NCBI GenBank assembly: GCA_963662375.2
Contig: CAXXRP010000010.1
Coordinates: 310,001-374,000, forward strand
DNA: 64,000 nt
Reading direction: 5' to 3'
Origin: UBA11612 sp963662375
GTDB taxonomy: Bacteria; Pseudomonadota; Alphaproteobacteria; Rhodospirillales; Rhodospirillaceae
Under the pieces are notes generated by a model. That model worked only from the letters and a program-made list of their open reading frames with translations, was not told the origin of the DNA and did not search any database. The position numbers and the translations under genes are program-made. Numbering within the stretch: position 1 is the first letter of the stretch; each line of letters starts with the position of its first letter. Positions 1-8,461 of this stretch are shown here, piece by piece.

Positions 1-218
1 GAGGCGGGCAATGCTGACGCCCAGTACCTACTGGGCATGGCCTATGCGGACGGCAACGGTGTGGCCAAAGACTTGGTGGAATCTTACATGTGGTACGAGC
101 TGGTGGTCTGCAGTGGGGACACCGGTGCGGAGCTCGATCGCGACGACACGCGAGCCAACTCAAGCCGGATCAACTGACCGAGGCCAAGAAGCGCGCCGAT
201 GACTGGGTGCTCAAATAG
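1..218 (+). pseudogene. Sel1-repeat protein, C-terminal end, frameshifted
   Basis: The window opens inside this gene. The first frame gives a Sel1-type (TPR-like) helix pair with AQYLLGMAYADGNGV, then KDLVESYMWYEL, typical of SLR repeats that act as protein-interaction scaffolds. That frame stops at about 175. The family's usual ending, LTEAKKRADDWVLK, is found one frame over and reaches a TAG at 216-218. Joining the frames needs a single inserted base near 157-160, where AAC-CTC appears reduced to AACTC. What is seen is a one-base deletion; whether it is real or a sequencing error cannot be told here. The upstream part lies outside the window, so partner and function are unknown. Confidence 0.6.
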
Positions 219-236
219 GGTACCCCGCGCCGCTGC

Positions 237-995
237 TTATTTTGCCATCATAAAGACGCTGCCGCCGTAGTCCGCTTCGGCGGGAATGATGGCAACGCGT
301 TGGGTTTCGGGTCCGCTGAGGACCGGCAAGACGGTCACAATCTTCGCGGCGTGCGCGGCGGCGACAGCGGCCTCTGTGTCGCTGTGGCGTGCTAGCTTTT
401 CGAGATTCAGGCGGGTGGCGAATTCCAGCTTTCCGCGGCCCTCGTCGGCATCGGACAGCGCGCGGGCGGGGGAGATCCATAACGAATCCACGGACTCGTG
501 TCCGTCGTGTTCGGCGATGTGGTCTTCGGGCGCGTGCGCCAAAAAGAAATGGGTGTCGTAACGCTTTGGATAAACCACCGGGGTGATCCAGTGCGCGAAC
601 GGCACTAGTAAGTCAGCGGCTAACGTAAGATCTTCATCATTGAGAAGGTCGACAAATTTCATCTCGCCGGCCTTTACGGCCGGGCGCGCCGCCTGGAGCC
701 CTGCCAAACGGTCCGGCGAAATGAGCGCGCTGTCCCCCCGGGGCCGAGCCAAAAAGACGCCACTTTCCTCGAACGTCTCGCGGATGGCGGCAACGAGAAA
801 AGTCTCGCCCGGTGTGGCGGTAAGCTCGACGTCGGCATCGTCCACTCGTCCGCCGGGGAAGACGCGCGCTGCGGCGGCAAAGCTCATCTTGTGATGGCGC
901 TCGACCATAAAGACTTCTAGTCCGGCGCCTGGCGCATCGCGCAAAAGAAGCACGGTTGAAGCTGGACGGGGGGTGACAGGCTCAGCGTTTTGCAT
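237..995 (-). CDS. NUDIX hydrolase family protein
   Basis: A 252-residue protein with an N-terminal beta strand (STVLLLRDAP) and a NUDIX helix ending in RETFEESGVFL, which fits the REUxEExGU core that binds Mg2+ and the diphosphate of the substrate. The PGGRVDDAD segment before it matches longer NUDIX proteins of the NUDT7/NUDT19-like type, which often act on CoA derivatives, but the substrate cannot be read from sequence. The C-terminal half is alpha-helical and ends in SVFMMAK. No strong Shine-Dalgarno precedes the ATG, so the start is provisional. The next minus-strand reading frames upstream are an MDR oxidoreductase remnant and an MBL-fold hydrolase, so this may be the surviving distal gene of an old operon. 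Confidence 0.85.
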   Translation of the reverse strand: MQNAEPVTPRPASTVLLLRDAPGAGLEVFMVERHHKMSFAAAARVFPGGRVDDADVELTATPGETFLVAAIRETFEESGVFLARPRGDSALISPDRLAGLQAARPAVKAGEMKFVDLLNDEDLTLAADLLVPFAHWITPVVYPKRYDTHFFLAHAPEDHIAEHDGHESVDSLWISPARALSDADEGRGKLEFATRLNLEKLARHSDTEAAVAAAHAAKIVTVLPVLSGPETQRVAIIPAEADYGGSVFMMAK

Positions 996-1012
996 GGCAA
1001 TGAGTCCCCAAC

Positions 1013-1294
1013 CTATACGCCGTCAACACTCAGCAGCAGCGTGCCGTTGTAGCCACCGCTGAACAGCTGGAAATAAGTTTCCGGCGGGTTTTCGAAGCCC
1101 TCGCGCATGTCCACCTGATGCGCCAGTTTGCCGGCTCTAGCCCAGCCGGCGAGTTCGGTGAGGGCTTCCTTACGGTCCTTCATAAAATCGGAGCTGATGA
1201 AGCCCTGAATGCGCAGTCGGTGGGTGATGATGCGGAACATATCGCGCGGTCCGGGCGTCGGTCCGGGGGGGTTGTAGTGGGCGATCCAACCGCA
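1013..1294 (-). pseudogene. Zinc-less MDR (CurA-like) oxidoreductase, C-terminal remnant
   Basis: Only the last 90 or so residues of a medium-chain NADP-dependent oxidoreductase remain: CGWIAHYN, then RIQGFISSDF, then the closing EGFENPPETYFQLFSGGYNG typical of the CurA/2-alkenal reductase group. These blocks are in one frame and end at a TAG at 1013-1015. Upstream, the frame is open for only a few codons, has no similarity to the Rossmann domain and soon meets a stop. About three quarters of the expected 330-residue enzyme, including the NADPH-binding domain, is missing. A functional product is unlikely. Confidence 0.7.
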
Positions 1295-1360
1295 TAGATG
1301 TCCGGCACAATCGGTTCCTGATTGCAGTTAGCGTATTGTCAGTTCAAGTCGGATCATGCC

Positions 1361-2410
1361 CTAGGCGGCACGCCACCAGTTGACACCCTGGGGGTCGGTT
1401 TCGCAAGCGGCACGGCCGGTGGCCGTGAGGTGATTGAGGTGGGCAATTGCCTCGCCTGTGGCCATGCTCAGAAGGTTGCCGGTGATAGGACGCCGGAAGA
1501 GCGCGCTGAAAACATCGATCGCGCGCTTGGGCTTGGCGAGGAGCACCTGCAACTTGTCCAAGTCGGTCACATGTCCGTCGATGAGTTGACCCAGCCTTGC
1601 GTGTAGCCCGCGGAACGGATAGTTGTGGGCGGGAAGAACCAGCACTTCGTCCGGTACCTCGCTCTTGAGGCGGGCGAGGGAAGAGAGCCACTCGCCCAGT
1701 GGGTCGGCGTCGGGTTCGGTTGGGAACACCGAGACATTAGACGAAATACGCGGCAATACCTGATCTCCGGAAATGAAAACCTTCGACTCCGCGCAATACA
1801 GACAGGCGTGTTCGGGCGAATGGCCGGTGCCCACCACCACGCGCCAGTCGTGCTCACCGATAGCAAACACATCGTCGTTTCGAATGCGCCGGAAGGACGC
1901 GGGCATGGCGTAAATAGACTCTCCGAAGCTGCCGAAGCGAGCCTTGTAGGTCTCGATGGCTTCGTCGTCCCACCCTGCAGATTGGTAAAAACGCACACCG
2001 TCGGCCGGGGCCTCGTGGCCAGTGTCGGCAGCCATAAGGCGGCAGGTGAGGTATTCCAATCGGCTCATCCAAAGGCGCGTATCGAAGCGGTTCACAAGCC
2101 AACCGGCCATCCCGCAATGATCGGGGTGCATGTGTGTGGAGATGACACGGGTGACGGGCTTATTTTTTAAAACGCCTTTGAACGCTGCGCGCCAAGCCTC
2201 GGTGGTTTTGCTAGAGCGCAAGCCAGTGTCGACGATGGTCCAGCCATCGCCGTCTGCCACCACCCAGACATTTATGGCCGGCAGGGCCGAGTGCAGCGGC
2301 ATGCGCAACCACAGCAGGCCGGGCGCAACCTCTACCGCCGAGCCGTCACCGATTTCCGGCTTCTTCTCGAACGGGTAGATCAGATCAGGTGAGGGCACGA
2401 TGCTGTCCAT
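1361..2410 (-). CDS. MBL-fold metallo-hydrolase
   Basis: A 349-residue metallo-beta-lactamase-fold enzyme. The metal ligands are visible in order: THMHPDH (HxHxDH motif), GTGHSPEH, SGDQV (bridging Asp) and the final His in LPAHNYPF. The N-terminal strand NVWVVADGDGWTIVDTG is the usual start of the fold. The C-terminal 80 residues are helical, as in glyoxalase II-like and SoxH-like members that bind two Zn2+ or Fe ions. The substrate is not predictable; glutathione thioesters or lactones are possibilities. No signal peptide is seen, so it is probably cytoplasmic. The gene appears intact, unlike its flanks, and reads away from a decayed plus-strand quinone oxidoreductase. Confidence 0.88.
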   Translation of the reverse strand: MDSIVPSPDLIYPFEKKPEIGDGSAVEVAPGLLWLRMPLHSALPAINVWVVADGDGWTIVDTGLRSSKTTEAWRAAFKGVLKNKPVTRVISTHMHPDHCGMAGWLVNRFDTRLWMSRLEYLTCRLMAADTGHEAPADGVRFYQSAGWDDEAIETYKARFGSFGESIYAMPASFRRIRNDDVFAIGEHDWRVVVGTGHSPEHACLYCAESKVFISGDQVLPRISSNVSVFPTEPDADPLGEWLSSLARLKSEVPDEVLVLPAHNYPFRGLHARLGQLIDGHVTDLDKLQVLLAKPKRAIDVFSALFRRPITGNLLSMATGEAIAHLNHLTATGRAACETDPQGVNWWRAA

Positions 2411-2516
2411 GCCTATGCATAGCCGAAAAAGCCCCCATGCGGCTATGGCGCAAATCTGAATAGCGACCTATGTAGCGGCATTGCCCACAGCACATACTCC
2501 TGAAAAGAAGAATTTT

Positions 2517-2858
2517 ATGAAGGCGATCACTTATTCCCGGGAAGGAGGGCCGGAAGTGCCGCCCGGGTACGGCCTCGTGAAAATCCATGCGGCGAGTATC
2601 AATCCGGTCGATTAGAAATTGCGCTCGGGGATGTTGAAATTGGTCCCCGGGAGATAATTCTCGCGTATTATAGGGGCTGATTTAACCGGAACCCTGATCG
2701 AGATTAACGGGGAAGGCTCCGGACCTAAGGTCGGCGACGCGGTATGCGGTTTTGCCCACCCTACTAAACCCGCAGGGTCTCTGGCCGATGGTGGGTGTGA
2801 CGGCGCATACGGCGTTGTTCAAGACGGGTGGATTGCGTGCTGGAACAAAAAGTTTTAG
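2517..2858 (+). pseudogene. Quinone oxidoreductase (MDR family), N-terminal remnant
   Basis: The reading frame starts MKAITYSREGGPEV and continues with VKIHAASINPVD, a clear N-terminus of an MDR-type NADPH:quinone oxidoreductase. Where the family has VDWKLRSG, the sequence has VD-stop-KLRSG: a TAG at 2613-2615 replaces Trp. A second in-frame stop, TAA at 2655-2657, interrupts the segment before IIGADLTGTLIE. The frame then runs through KVGDAVCGF and ends at 2856-2858 before the nucleotide-binding domain. Two nonsense codons plus truncation make this a genuine relic, not a single sequencing error. Confidence 0.8.
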
Positions 2859-2861
2859 TCA

Positions 2862-3068
2862 GTGGTGCTGCCGGGCGTTACCAACGAAGTGAACGTTTCT
2901 CTGGACGTGCCGGGACTTTACTACGCGCTGCGCAAAACTGCCGATGCCGACCCTGATGTCGAGACCGGCATGAACATGTCGATTTCGGCGTCTTATTTCA
3001 TCGAAGCAATTCCAGCGTACATTCAGCATGCTGGCGAAGGAGCGCAAACCTCGTCCTTGAGGCGGTGA
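2862..3068 (+). pseudogene. Unidentified C-terminal gene fragment
   Basis: A 68-codon open frame with normal alphaproteobacterial codon use (VPGLYYALRKTADADPD, then MNMSISASYFIEAIPA). It looks like real coding sequence but has no convincing start and follows directly on the decayed oxidoreductase. I do not recognise the family. It is most likely the tail of a gene whose front has been deleted, and could also be a diverged end of the preceding pseudogene. It ends seven bases before the stop codon of the convergent amidase gene. Confidence 0.3.
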
Positions 3069-3074
3069 GGTATC

Positions 3075-4436
3075 TCACACCGCCGCCGCTATTTTCGGCC
3101 GGGCCTTATGGAATTCGGTGCGGCTTTGGAGAGCCGCTCCCGCCCGCAAGAGCGATGCCTCTTGCCACCACGGCGAGGCCAGCTGAAGGCCAACAGGCAA
3201 GTGATCGCGATCAAAGCCGCATGGCACGGACAAGGACGGCATCCCCGTGGCGCCAATACCGTAGGTGAGGGAGGTCAGGAGACGTAAGCTCTCCAGCGTA
3301 TCAGCGTCGGGTGAGATGGGGGGCGCTGTACACGGTGTTGTCGGGGTAAGAATAAGATTAACGTCTTCAAATGCGGCGCGCAGCGTGACCTGCCATTTTT
3401 GGAAGCGTCGGCGGGAAGCTGCGAAACGCACGCCGTCAACTTTTTCTCCGGATTTGAGACGCCGCAATAATCCCGCGCTGATGGATTCAGGCGCACTCTC
3501 AATTTGCGGGAGGTGGACCTCAAGCGCTTCCGCGGCAACGATGGTCATAACGGCCATGTTGGCGTCGCTGGCGCCCGGCAAATCGATGTCGACTAGTGTG
3601 GCGCCGCACGACTCGAAAACTTTCGTGGCTTTCTCCACGCATGCGGCAACGTCCTCCGCCAAGTTGTCGAAGAAAAAAGTTTTGGGAATGCCGATACGCA
3701 TACCCGCGATACCGGCGCCAAGAGTTGTAAGCGGGTCTTCGACAGGCCGGTTGACGGAGTTGGGGTCGTCGGCATCATAACCGGCAATCGCCATGTATCC
3801 GGCGGCAACATCAGCGACATCGTAAGCCAGCGGGCCGGCGGCATCGAAATTCGTGGTGAGCCCGAGCCCCCCGGTGTTGGGCACGCGCCCTACGGTCGGG
3901 CGCAGTCCGGCGACACCACATAGGGCGGCGGGGATGCGCACAGAGCCCCCGGTGTCGGTGCCAAACGCAATCCGGCACATCCCGGCAGCGACCGCGGCGG
4001 CGGAGCCCCCGCTGGACCCGCCGGGAATGCGTTCCAGGTTCCATGGGTTGCGGCAAGGCCCGAAGTATTCGTTGATGGTCGTCACGCCGTAACAAAACTC
4101 GCTGAGATTGGACATACCAACAATCACGGCGCCGGCGGTCTTTAAACGTTTCACAACCTCGGCGTCAAAATCCGCAATGCGATGTTTATAGGCCCGGTTG
4201 CCGAACGTTGACCGCACACCGGCCACGGGGAGGCAGTCCTTGACCACAACAGGAACGCCGTGAAGCGGGCTGGAGTCTGTGCTGCTGCCACCGGTGTTAT
4301 CTGCTGCCGCAGCTGCGTCACGCGCTACGTCAGCCGTAATGGTGAGCAGGGCGTTTAATTGGGGATTCGACCGCTCGATAACCTTGAGGTGGTGAGCAAG
4401 GGCTTCGCTGGCCGCGCCTGATGTTCCCACGTTCAT
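3075..4436 (-). CDS. Amidase signature family hydrolase
   Basis: A 453-residue amidase of the GatA/AS family. The Ser-cisSer-Lys triad is complete: Lys in GVPVVVKDCLP, the cis-Ser in PGGSSGGSAAAVAAG, and the nucleophilic Ser in FGTDTGGSVRIPAA. The family hydrolyses amide bonds in small amides or aryl acylamides, and some members work in GatCAB. No gatC or gatB lies nearby and the C-terminus is short, so a stand-alone catabolic amidase is more likely than the tRNA amidotransferase subunit. No signal peptide is present. The reading frame is full length and uninterrupted even though it sits between pseudogenes. Confidence 0.88.
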   Translation of the reverse strand: MNVGTSGAASEALAHHLKVIERSNPQLNALLTITADVARDAAAAADNTGGSSTDSSPLHGVPVVVKDCLPVAGVRSTFGNRAYKHRIADFDAEVVKRLKTAGAVIVGMSNLSEFCYGVTTINEYFGPCRNPWNLERIPGGSSGGSAAAVAAGMCRIAFGTDTGGSVRIPAALCGVAGLRPTVGRVPNTGGLGLTTNFDAAGPLAYDVADVAAGYMAIAGYDADDPNSVNRPVEDPLTTLGAGIAGMRIGIPKTFFFDNLAEDVAACVEKATKVFESCGATLVDIDLPGASDANMAVMTIVAAEALEVHLPQIESAPESISAGLLRRLKSGEKVDGVRFAASRRRFQKWQVTLRAAFEDVNLILTPTTPCTAPPISPDADTLESLRLLTSLTYGIGATGMPSLSVPCGFDRDHLPVGLQLASPWWQEASLLRAGAALQSRTEFHKARPKIAAAV

Positions 4437-4512
4437 AAAATCTCACTCCCGCACCACACTCACGTTTTCGGCGTAACGGTATCGGTTTTGGGGGCGGCGC
4501 GGCAACACTCGA

Positions 4513-4690
4513 TCACGCCGAGGCGTTCGCCCGCAACCAGGCCCAAGTGGCGTCATCGGCGGGGAAGTAATGTTCGATCCGCAGTTCCTGCATGGCGATA
4601 TTGAGGGCGGTGTCGGACATGCTGTGCCAGCTTTTGCCGGCGCCGCTGCTGCCACCTCGATTTCGACCGAGAACTCGACCACTGTTATGC
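4513..4690 (-). pseudogene. Unrecognised gene remnant upstream of amidase
   Basis: Two overlapping minus-strand frames together read VVEFSVEIEVAAAAPAK and then KSWHSMSDTALNIAMQEL, IEHYFPADDATWAWLRANAS, with a frame change near 4625-4640. Codon use looks coding, but neither part has a start signal. The segment lies between the amidase start and the broken SDR gene on the same strand. I do not recognise the family. The likeliest reading is a short relic of a gene once in the same operon. Confidence 0.3.
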
Positions 4691-4694
4691 GTCC

Positions 4695-5488
4695 TTAGGC
4701 CGGGGGGCGGAATCCGAAATAGGCATGCCATGCCCCGCCCGCGACCCAGCCGGCGTCGACCACCAGCTCAATACCGGTAATACCGGAAGCCTGGTCCGAG
4801 CATAGGAATGCCGCTGCGTTGCCGATTTCTGTGGTGCTGAGAAGGCGTCCCATGCACGAGACTTCTTCCAAGCCTTTGACGTTGCGCTCGCCTTTTGCCA
4901 CGGCTTCCTCCAGAGCGGCGGTCCAGGTCGCACCTGGCGATATGGCGTTGACGCGCACGCCCGAGCGGCCCCACTCGGCGGCCAAGGTGCGGGTCAAGCC
5001 ACGACCGCTGACTTCGCCGGGGCACAGGCATGCAGGGGCACCGACCAACCCGAGGTGATAGACGCAATCGTCACGAGGTTGCCCGGGCCGCGCCGCGCCA
5101 TGCGGGCGCCGAAAGCGCGGCAGGTGAGATACGTGCCGCGGAAATCCACATCCATCACCTTGTCCCAGGTTTCCAGCGGAAGTTCTTCCGGCGGTAGCGG
5201 GGGCTGAAGCACACCTGCGCTGGTGATGACGCTCGAGACCGGGCTTACGTTAGCTTCGCAGGCCGCGGCGAATTGTTCCACCGTCTTGTCGTCGGCGACG
5301 TCCACTTCCATGGTATGACCGTTGATGGACGCGGCAACATCTTTGGCTTTTTTGATATTAAGGTTGGCGACGATCACCTTAGCGCCGCCCTCGGCGAGGC
5401 GCCGGGCGCAGCCCTCGCCGATGCCGCGGGCACCGCCGGGCACCACTGCGACCTGTCCTTGAAATTCTCCAGCAAAATCTCTAGTCAT
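4695..5488 (-). pseudogene. Short-chain dehydrogenase/reductase, frameshifted, catalytic Tyr lost
   Basis: This encodes a classical 260-residue SDR: nucleotide-binding GGARGIGEG near residue 17, the conserved Asp of the NAD adenine site region (VDVADD), and a Ser-containing block ASITSGW. Where the YxxxK motif should be, the sequence reads HACAPAKS: the catalytic Tyr is Cys (TGT for TAT). The frame then stops at AKSAVVA, and the usual continuation LTRTLAAEWG, VRVNAISPGA is in the next frame, so a base has been lost near 4995-5000. Frameshift and loss of the catalytic Tyr together argue for a dead gene. The ATG at 5488 is preceded by a weak purine-rich site. Confidence 0.75.
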
Positions 5489-5582
5489 GCGTCCCTGCCT
5501 ACCTGTGCGATGAATCATTGTATCAAGCTAAGGCCGGCTTGTTACACTAGGCTACGTACAGTAGTTCTTTTTGGAGGTTTTT

Positions 5583-6521
5583 ATGTCGGATCAGCCCGAT
5601 CTATCACCGCGCAGCGGTTTCGGCTGGCGGTCCACGGCGGAACAAGTGACGAGCGGTGTCAATTTAACCGGCAAAACCGTATTGGTCACAGGGTGCACCT
5701 CCGGGATCGGCTTCGAGGCTACGCGGGTGTTTGTCCAGCGCGGCGGCCATGTCATTGGCGTAGGCCGCACGCTGGACAAGGCGGACCGAGCGCGGCAGGG
5801 GGTGTCGGAGCCGGGCCTCAAAGGTCACGTAACCCCATTGGGCTGTGAGCTTGAGGACTTCACGGCGGTGGTGAATATGGCGGATAAGGTGCGGGCGATG
5901 GGCACACCCATTGATGTTCTTGTTTGTAATGCGGGGATCATCGGTCGGTCGCAATGTGAGCAGGTCCAGGGGGTCGAGAAGCAATTCGCCGTAAACCACC
6001 TCAGCCATTTTATTTTGATCAACCGACTGCTTGAGCAAGTGAGGGCGGCGCCGCAGGGGCGGGTGGTCATCGTTGCGTCGGACGCGCATCAAACGACGCT
6101 ACCCGGCGGGATCGCGTTCGACAATCTAACGGGCGCGAATGGATACGGCGCGATAAAATTCTATGGCCAATCAAAACTAGCCAACCTGCTGACGGCGCGG
6201 GAGTTGGCGCGGCGGCTGATGGGCACGGCGGCCACCGTTAACGCGCTGCATCCGGGTTTTGTATACACCAATATTTTTCACAATCTTCCTGCGTTCTTAA
6301 GCGTCCCGCTCAGAGTGGTGGCGCGGCCGTTCATGAAGTCGCCCGCGGCCGGCGCGGCCACCACCTGCTACGTGGCGACCAACCCGGCGCTGGCAAAGGT
6401 CAGTGGTCAGTATTTTAGTGACTGTAATCCGGCCACACCCAGCGCCAATGGGCAGGACGACGCGTTGGCCGAGAAATTGTGGAACGTTTCGGAAGATCTT
6501 ACGCGGGATTATTTGGTTTAA
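5583..6521 (+). CDS. SDR family oxidoreductase, retinol dehydrogenase-like
   Basis: An intact 312-residue SDR that reads divergently from the broken one. It has the Rossmann motif TGCTSGIG, NAG in VCNAGIIG, the Ser block VIVASDAHQT and the catalytic pair in YGQSK. The extra length and the leader before the Rossmann domain match the retinol dehydrogenase/WWOX-like branch, which oxidises lipophilic alcohols with NAD(P)H. The ATG at 5583 is chosen because GGAGG at 5572-5576 sits at normal spacing. It is likely cytoplasmic or membrane-associated. The substrate cannot be inferred. Confidence 0.88.
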   Translation: MSDQPDLSPRSGFGWRSTAEQVTSGVNLTGKTVLVTGCTSGIGFEATRVFVQRGGHVIGVGRTLDKADRARQGVSEPGLKGHVTPLGCELEDFTAVVNMADKVRAMGTPIDVLVCNAGIIGRSQCEQVQGVEKQFAVNHLSHFILINRLLEQVRAAPQGRVVIVASDAHQTTLPGGIAFDNLTGANGYGAIKFYGQSKLANLLTARELARRLMGTAATVNALHPGFVYTNIFHNLPAFLSVPLRVVARPFMKSPAAGAATTCYVATNPALAKVSGQYFSDCNPATPSANGQDDALAEKLWNVSEDLTRDYLV

Positions 6522-6530
6522 GCCGTAGAC

Positions 6531-6629
6531 CTAACGCGCGCCCTCTGCATGGGCTGCGGCAAGCGCATGGCAGTACCGCGCCTCGTCAGAATCAGGATGG
6601 CCTTGGAGGATGACTGCACGTTTGGCCAC
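6531..6629 (-). pseudogene. Flavodoxin-fold NAD(P)H oxidoreductase, N-terminal relic
   Basis: Thirty-two codons on the minus strand read VAKRAVILQGHPD, then ARYCHALAAAHAEGAR, before a TAG at 6531-6533. This is the first strand-loop-helix of NQO-type flavodoxin-fold NAD(P)H dehydrogenases, in which an LxGHPxP loop binds FMN. A GTG at 6627-6629 would be the start. Everything after the first helix is missing and the frame runs straight into the SDR gene on the other strand. The relic is too short for most gene finders. Confidence 0.5.
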
Positions 6630-6757
6630 AAGCGGAAGACTCCGGCGCTCGGACGATCAGTGGAGTCTTACATTTAGAGCGCTCGCAGACGGTAGCATTG
6701 AGAGCGGTCAATACCTCGTCCTTGGCTCAATAACGGTATTTTCAAACAGATTAGCGC

Positions 6758-7322
6758 TTAAGAATTGTTCGGCTGAGCCTCAATCTTTTTCCAGCGCTTT
6801 TGCATTTCCTTTAGCGAGACAACTTCAATCCGGCTGCTGACTCCCCAGGAATAGCTGAAGGGGTCCATAACTATGCCGGAGCGGTAACTGTAGAATTGAT
6901 CGTGCGCGGGCCGTACCAAAACCGGCCCCGCCGCAAGAGCCTTAGCAATAAACGCGTCGGTATTTTTTACGGCGATTTGCAGTTTCATCGGCGATCCGCC
7001 CATGGACAACGGTCCCACGGTGCCCATTTCAGGAAACTCGTCCGAGGGCATGACTATACAATCGCCCATACGAAGCTCGGCATGACCGATCCGCCCGTCC
7101 TTGCCCTTCAGGCGGAAAGGCTCCTTCGCAACAAAAGCCTTTCCGTAGAATTTGATGGCCGCACCGGCTTCACGTACCGTCAGATAGGGGGTCAAGGTGT
7201 GAGTGTCTCTAGGGATCGGCGACGGTTTCCTGGCCGCGCGCTTCGTGGCCGCCTTTTTTGCGGGCTTCTTTCTTAGCGCCTTCTTCGGCAGTTTTCTTTG
7301 CGAGGTTCTTCTTTTTTGCCAT
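6758..7322 (-). CDS. VOC family (glyoxalase/PhnB-like) protein with basic N-terminal tail, frameshifted
   Basis: The core (6758-7195) is a VOC-fold protein: TPYLTVREAGAAIKFY, MGDCIVMPSDEFPE, and the closing block MDPFSYSWGV as in PhnB-like proteins, which usually have no assigned reaction. Upstream in the same frame the sequence continues RAARKPSPIPRDTHTLTPYL, without a stop. The natural ATG at 7320-7322 begins MAKKKNLAKKTAEEGAKK in another frame, and the two frames meet in the A-run around 7250-7265. The full gene therefore seems to carry a Lys/Ala-rich, histone-H1-like tail of about 40 residues in front of the VOC domain, broken by one base in a homopolymer. Such tails can bind nucleic acid. 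The core itself is undamaged. Confidence 0.7.
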
Positions 7323-7376
7323 GGATGAGCCCCACAAATTGGACGGCAGATACGGTACTATAACGTAGCTTGTGAG

Positions 7377-7942
7377 ATGGTAAATCGGGATGCCTTGGGG
7401 CTTGTTGGGCTAGGGCACATTGGAAGAAGGATGGTGAGGTACGCCGAAGCCTTCGACATGAAGACGGTAGCTTGGAGTCCTAGTTTGACCGACGAACGAG
7501 CAAAAGCCGCGGGAACCGTGCGCGTGGAGTTGGAAGAACTCATGCGCTCCGCCGATTTTGTATCCGTCTACATGGTGTTGGCCGAAAGTACGCGTGGGCT
7601 GATCGGTGCCGCGAAATTGGCCCTGATGAAACCGACGGCATTTCTCATCAACACCTCGCGCGGGCCGCTGGTGCAGGAGGACGCGTTGATCGCGGCTCTA
7701 AAAACCAAGAAGATCGCGGGGCCGGCCTGGATGTGTTCGACATTGAGCCGTTGCCAAGAGATCATGCGTTTCGCGCGTTGGATAACGTCGTCATCACACC
7801 GCACACAGGCTATATCACCGACGAACAGTACAAAGTGTTTTTCGGGGAGGCGGTGGAAAATGTAATCGCTTTCGCACGTGGCGCGCCTATCCGCGTAATG
7901 ACGGAGAACAATATGATTGCAGCGTTGAAGGCCAATTCATAA
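7377..7942 (+). pseudogene. D-2-hydroxyacid dehydrogenase, truncated and frameshifted
   Basis: The NAD-binding half of a D-isomer-specific 2-hydroxyacid dehydrogenase is present: LGLVGLGHIGRRM, INTSRGPLVQEDAL with the substrate-binding Arg, then GLDVFDIEPLP with the catalytic Glu and VVITPHTGYIT with the catalytic His. The roughly 140-residue N-terminal substrate domain is absent. In addition a base is missing near 7718-7722 (IAG-AGLDVF), so the last third lies in a different frame. The enzyme cannot be made in full. Its former substrate could have been glycerate or phosphoglycerate. Confidence 0.8.
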
Positions 7943-8077
7943 ACCTCTAGTGGCGCCATTCCAAAATTCGCAAGAACCCGCAGCAATGTCCTCTACGAAT
8001 TTTGGAATCAACGCGGCCCTAGCAATCTTAGATATCAGCCACACTATGTTTGCGCCTCATTTTCGGAAGGGGGAATC

Positions 8078-8461
8078 ATGCCGACAAAACCGGCTGTACG
8101 GTTGCATTTAGACCGGGATGCCGATCATGCACGGATCGCTGTGGAAGAAGACGGACAAGTCCTCTCGAGCAATTTGAGCGTTGGCCAGTTGCAAAACCTG
8201 GCCACCACCGCACACACTATCGCTGCGCAACTGCAAAGTCAGCAAAGTGGACGGGGGCATGACATCGTGCATATGGCGCGCACCGTTGCTTTGGAGTGGT
8301 CCGTGCTGGAAGACAGCAATGTACCTGGCTCCATGATTTTCAGTTTCCGGACGGCAACGGGCTGGCTCGGTTTTGAACTCCACCGCGGTCAATTGCTGGA
8401 GTTGTCGGAGAAACTGCCCGACGCGTTGAAGGAGGCTGCTGCGCGCGCACCGCCTACCTAG
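8078..8461 (+). CDS. Hypothetical protein, 127 residues
   Basis: A compact soluble protein starting at an ATG with a good ribosome binding site (GGAAGGGGG just upstream). Residues 1-60 contain charged, strand-like segments (VRLHLDRDADHARIAVEEDG) and a helix rich in Gln and Thr (LQNLATTAHTIAAQL). The second half (WSVLEDSNVPGSMIFSFR, TGWLGFELHRGQLLELSEKL) looks like paired beta strands closed by a helix. No cysteine, signal peptide or membrane segment is present. I do not recognise the family. Coding character, start signal and length make it a credible intact gene in a decayed neighbourhood. Confidence 0.7.
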   Translation: MPTKPAVRLHLDRDADHARIAVEEDGQVLSSNLSVGQLQNLATTAHTIAAQLQSQQSGRGHDIVHMARTVALEWSVLEDSNVPGSMIFSFRTATGWLGFELHRGQLLELSEKLPDALKEAAARAPPT

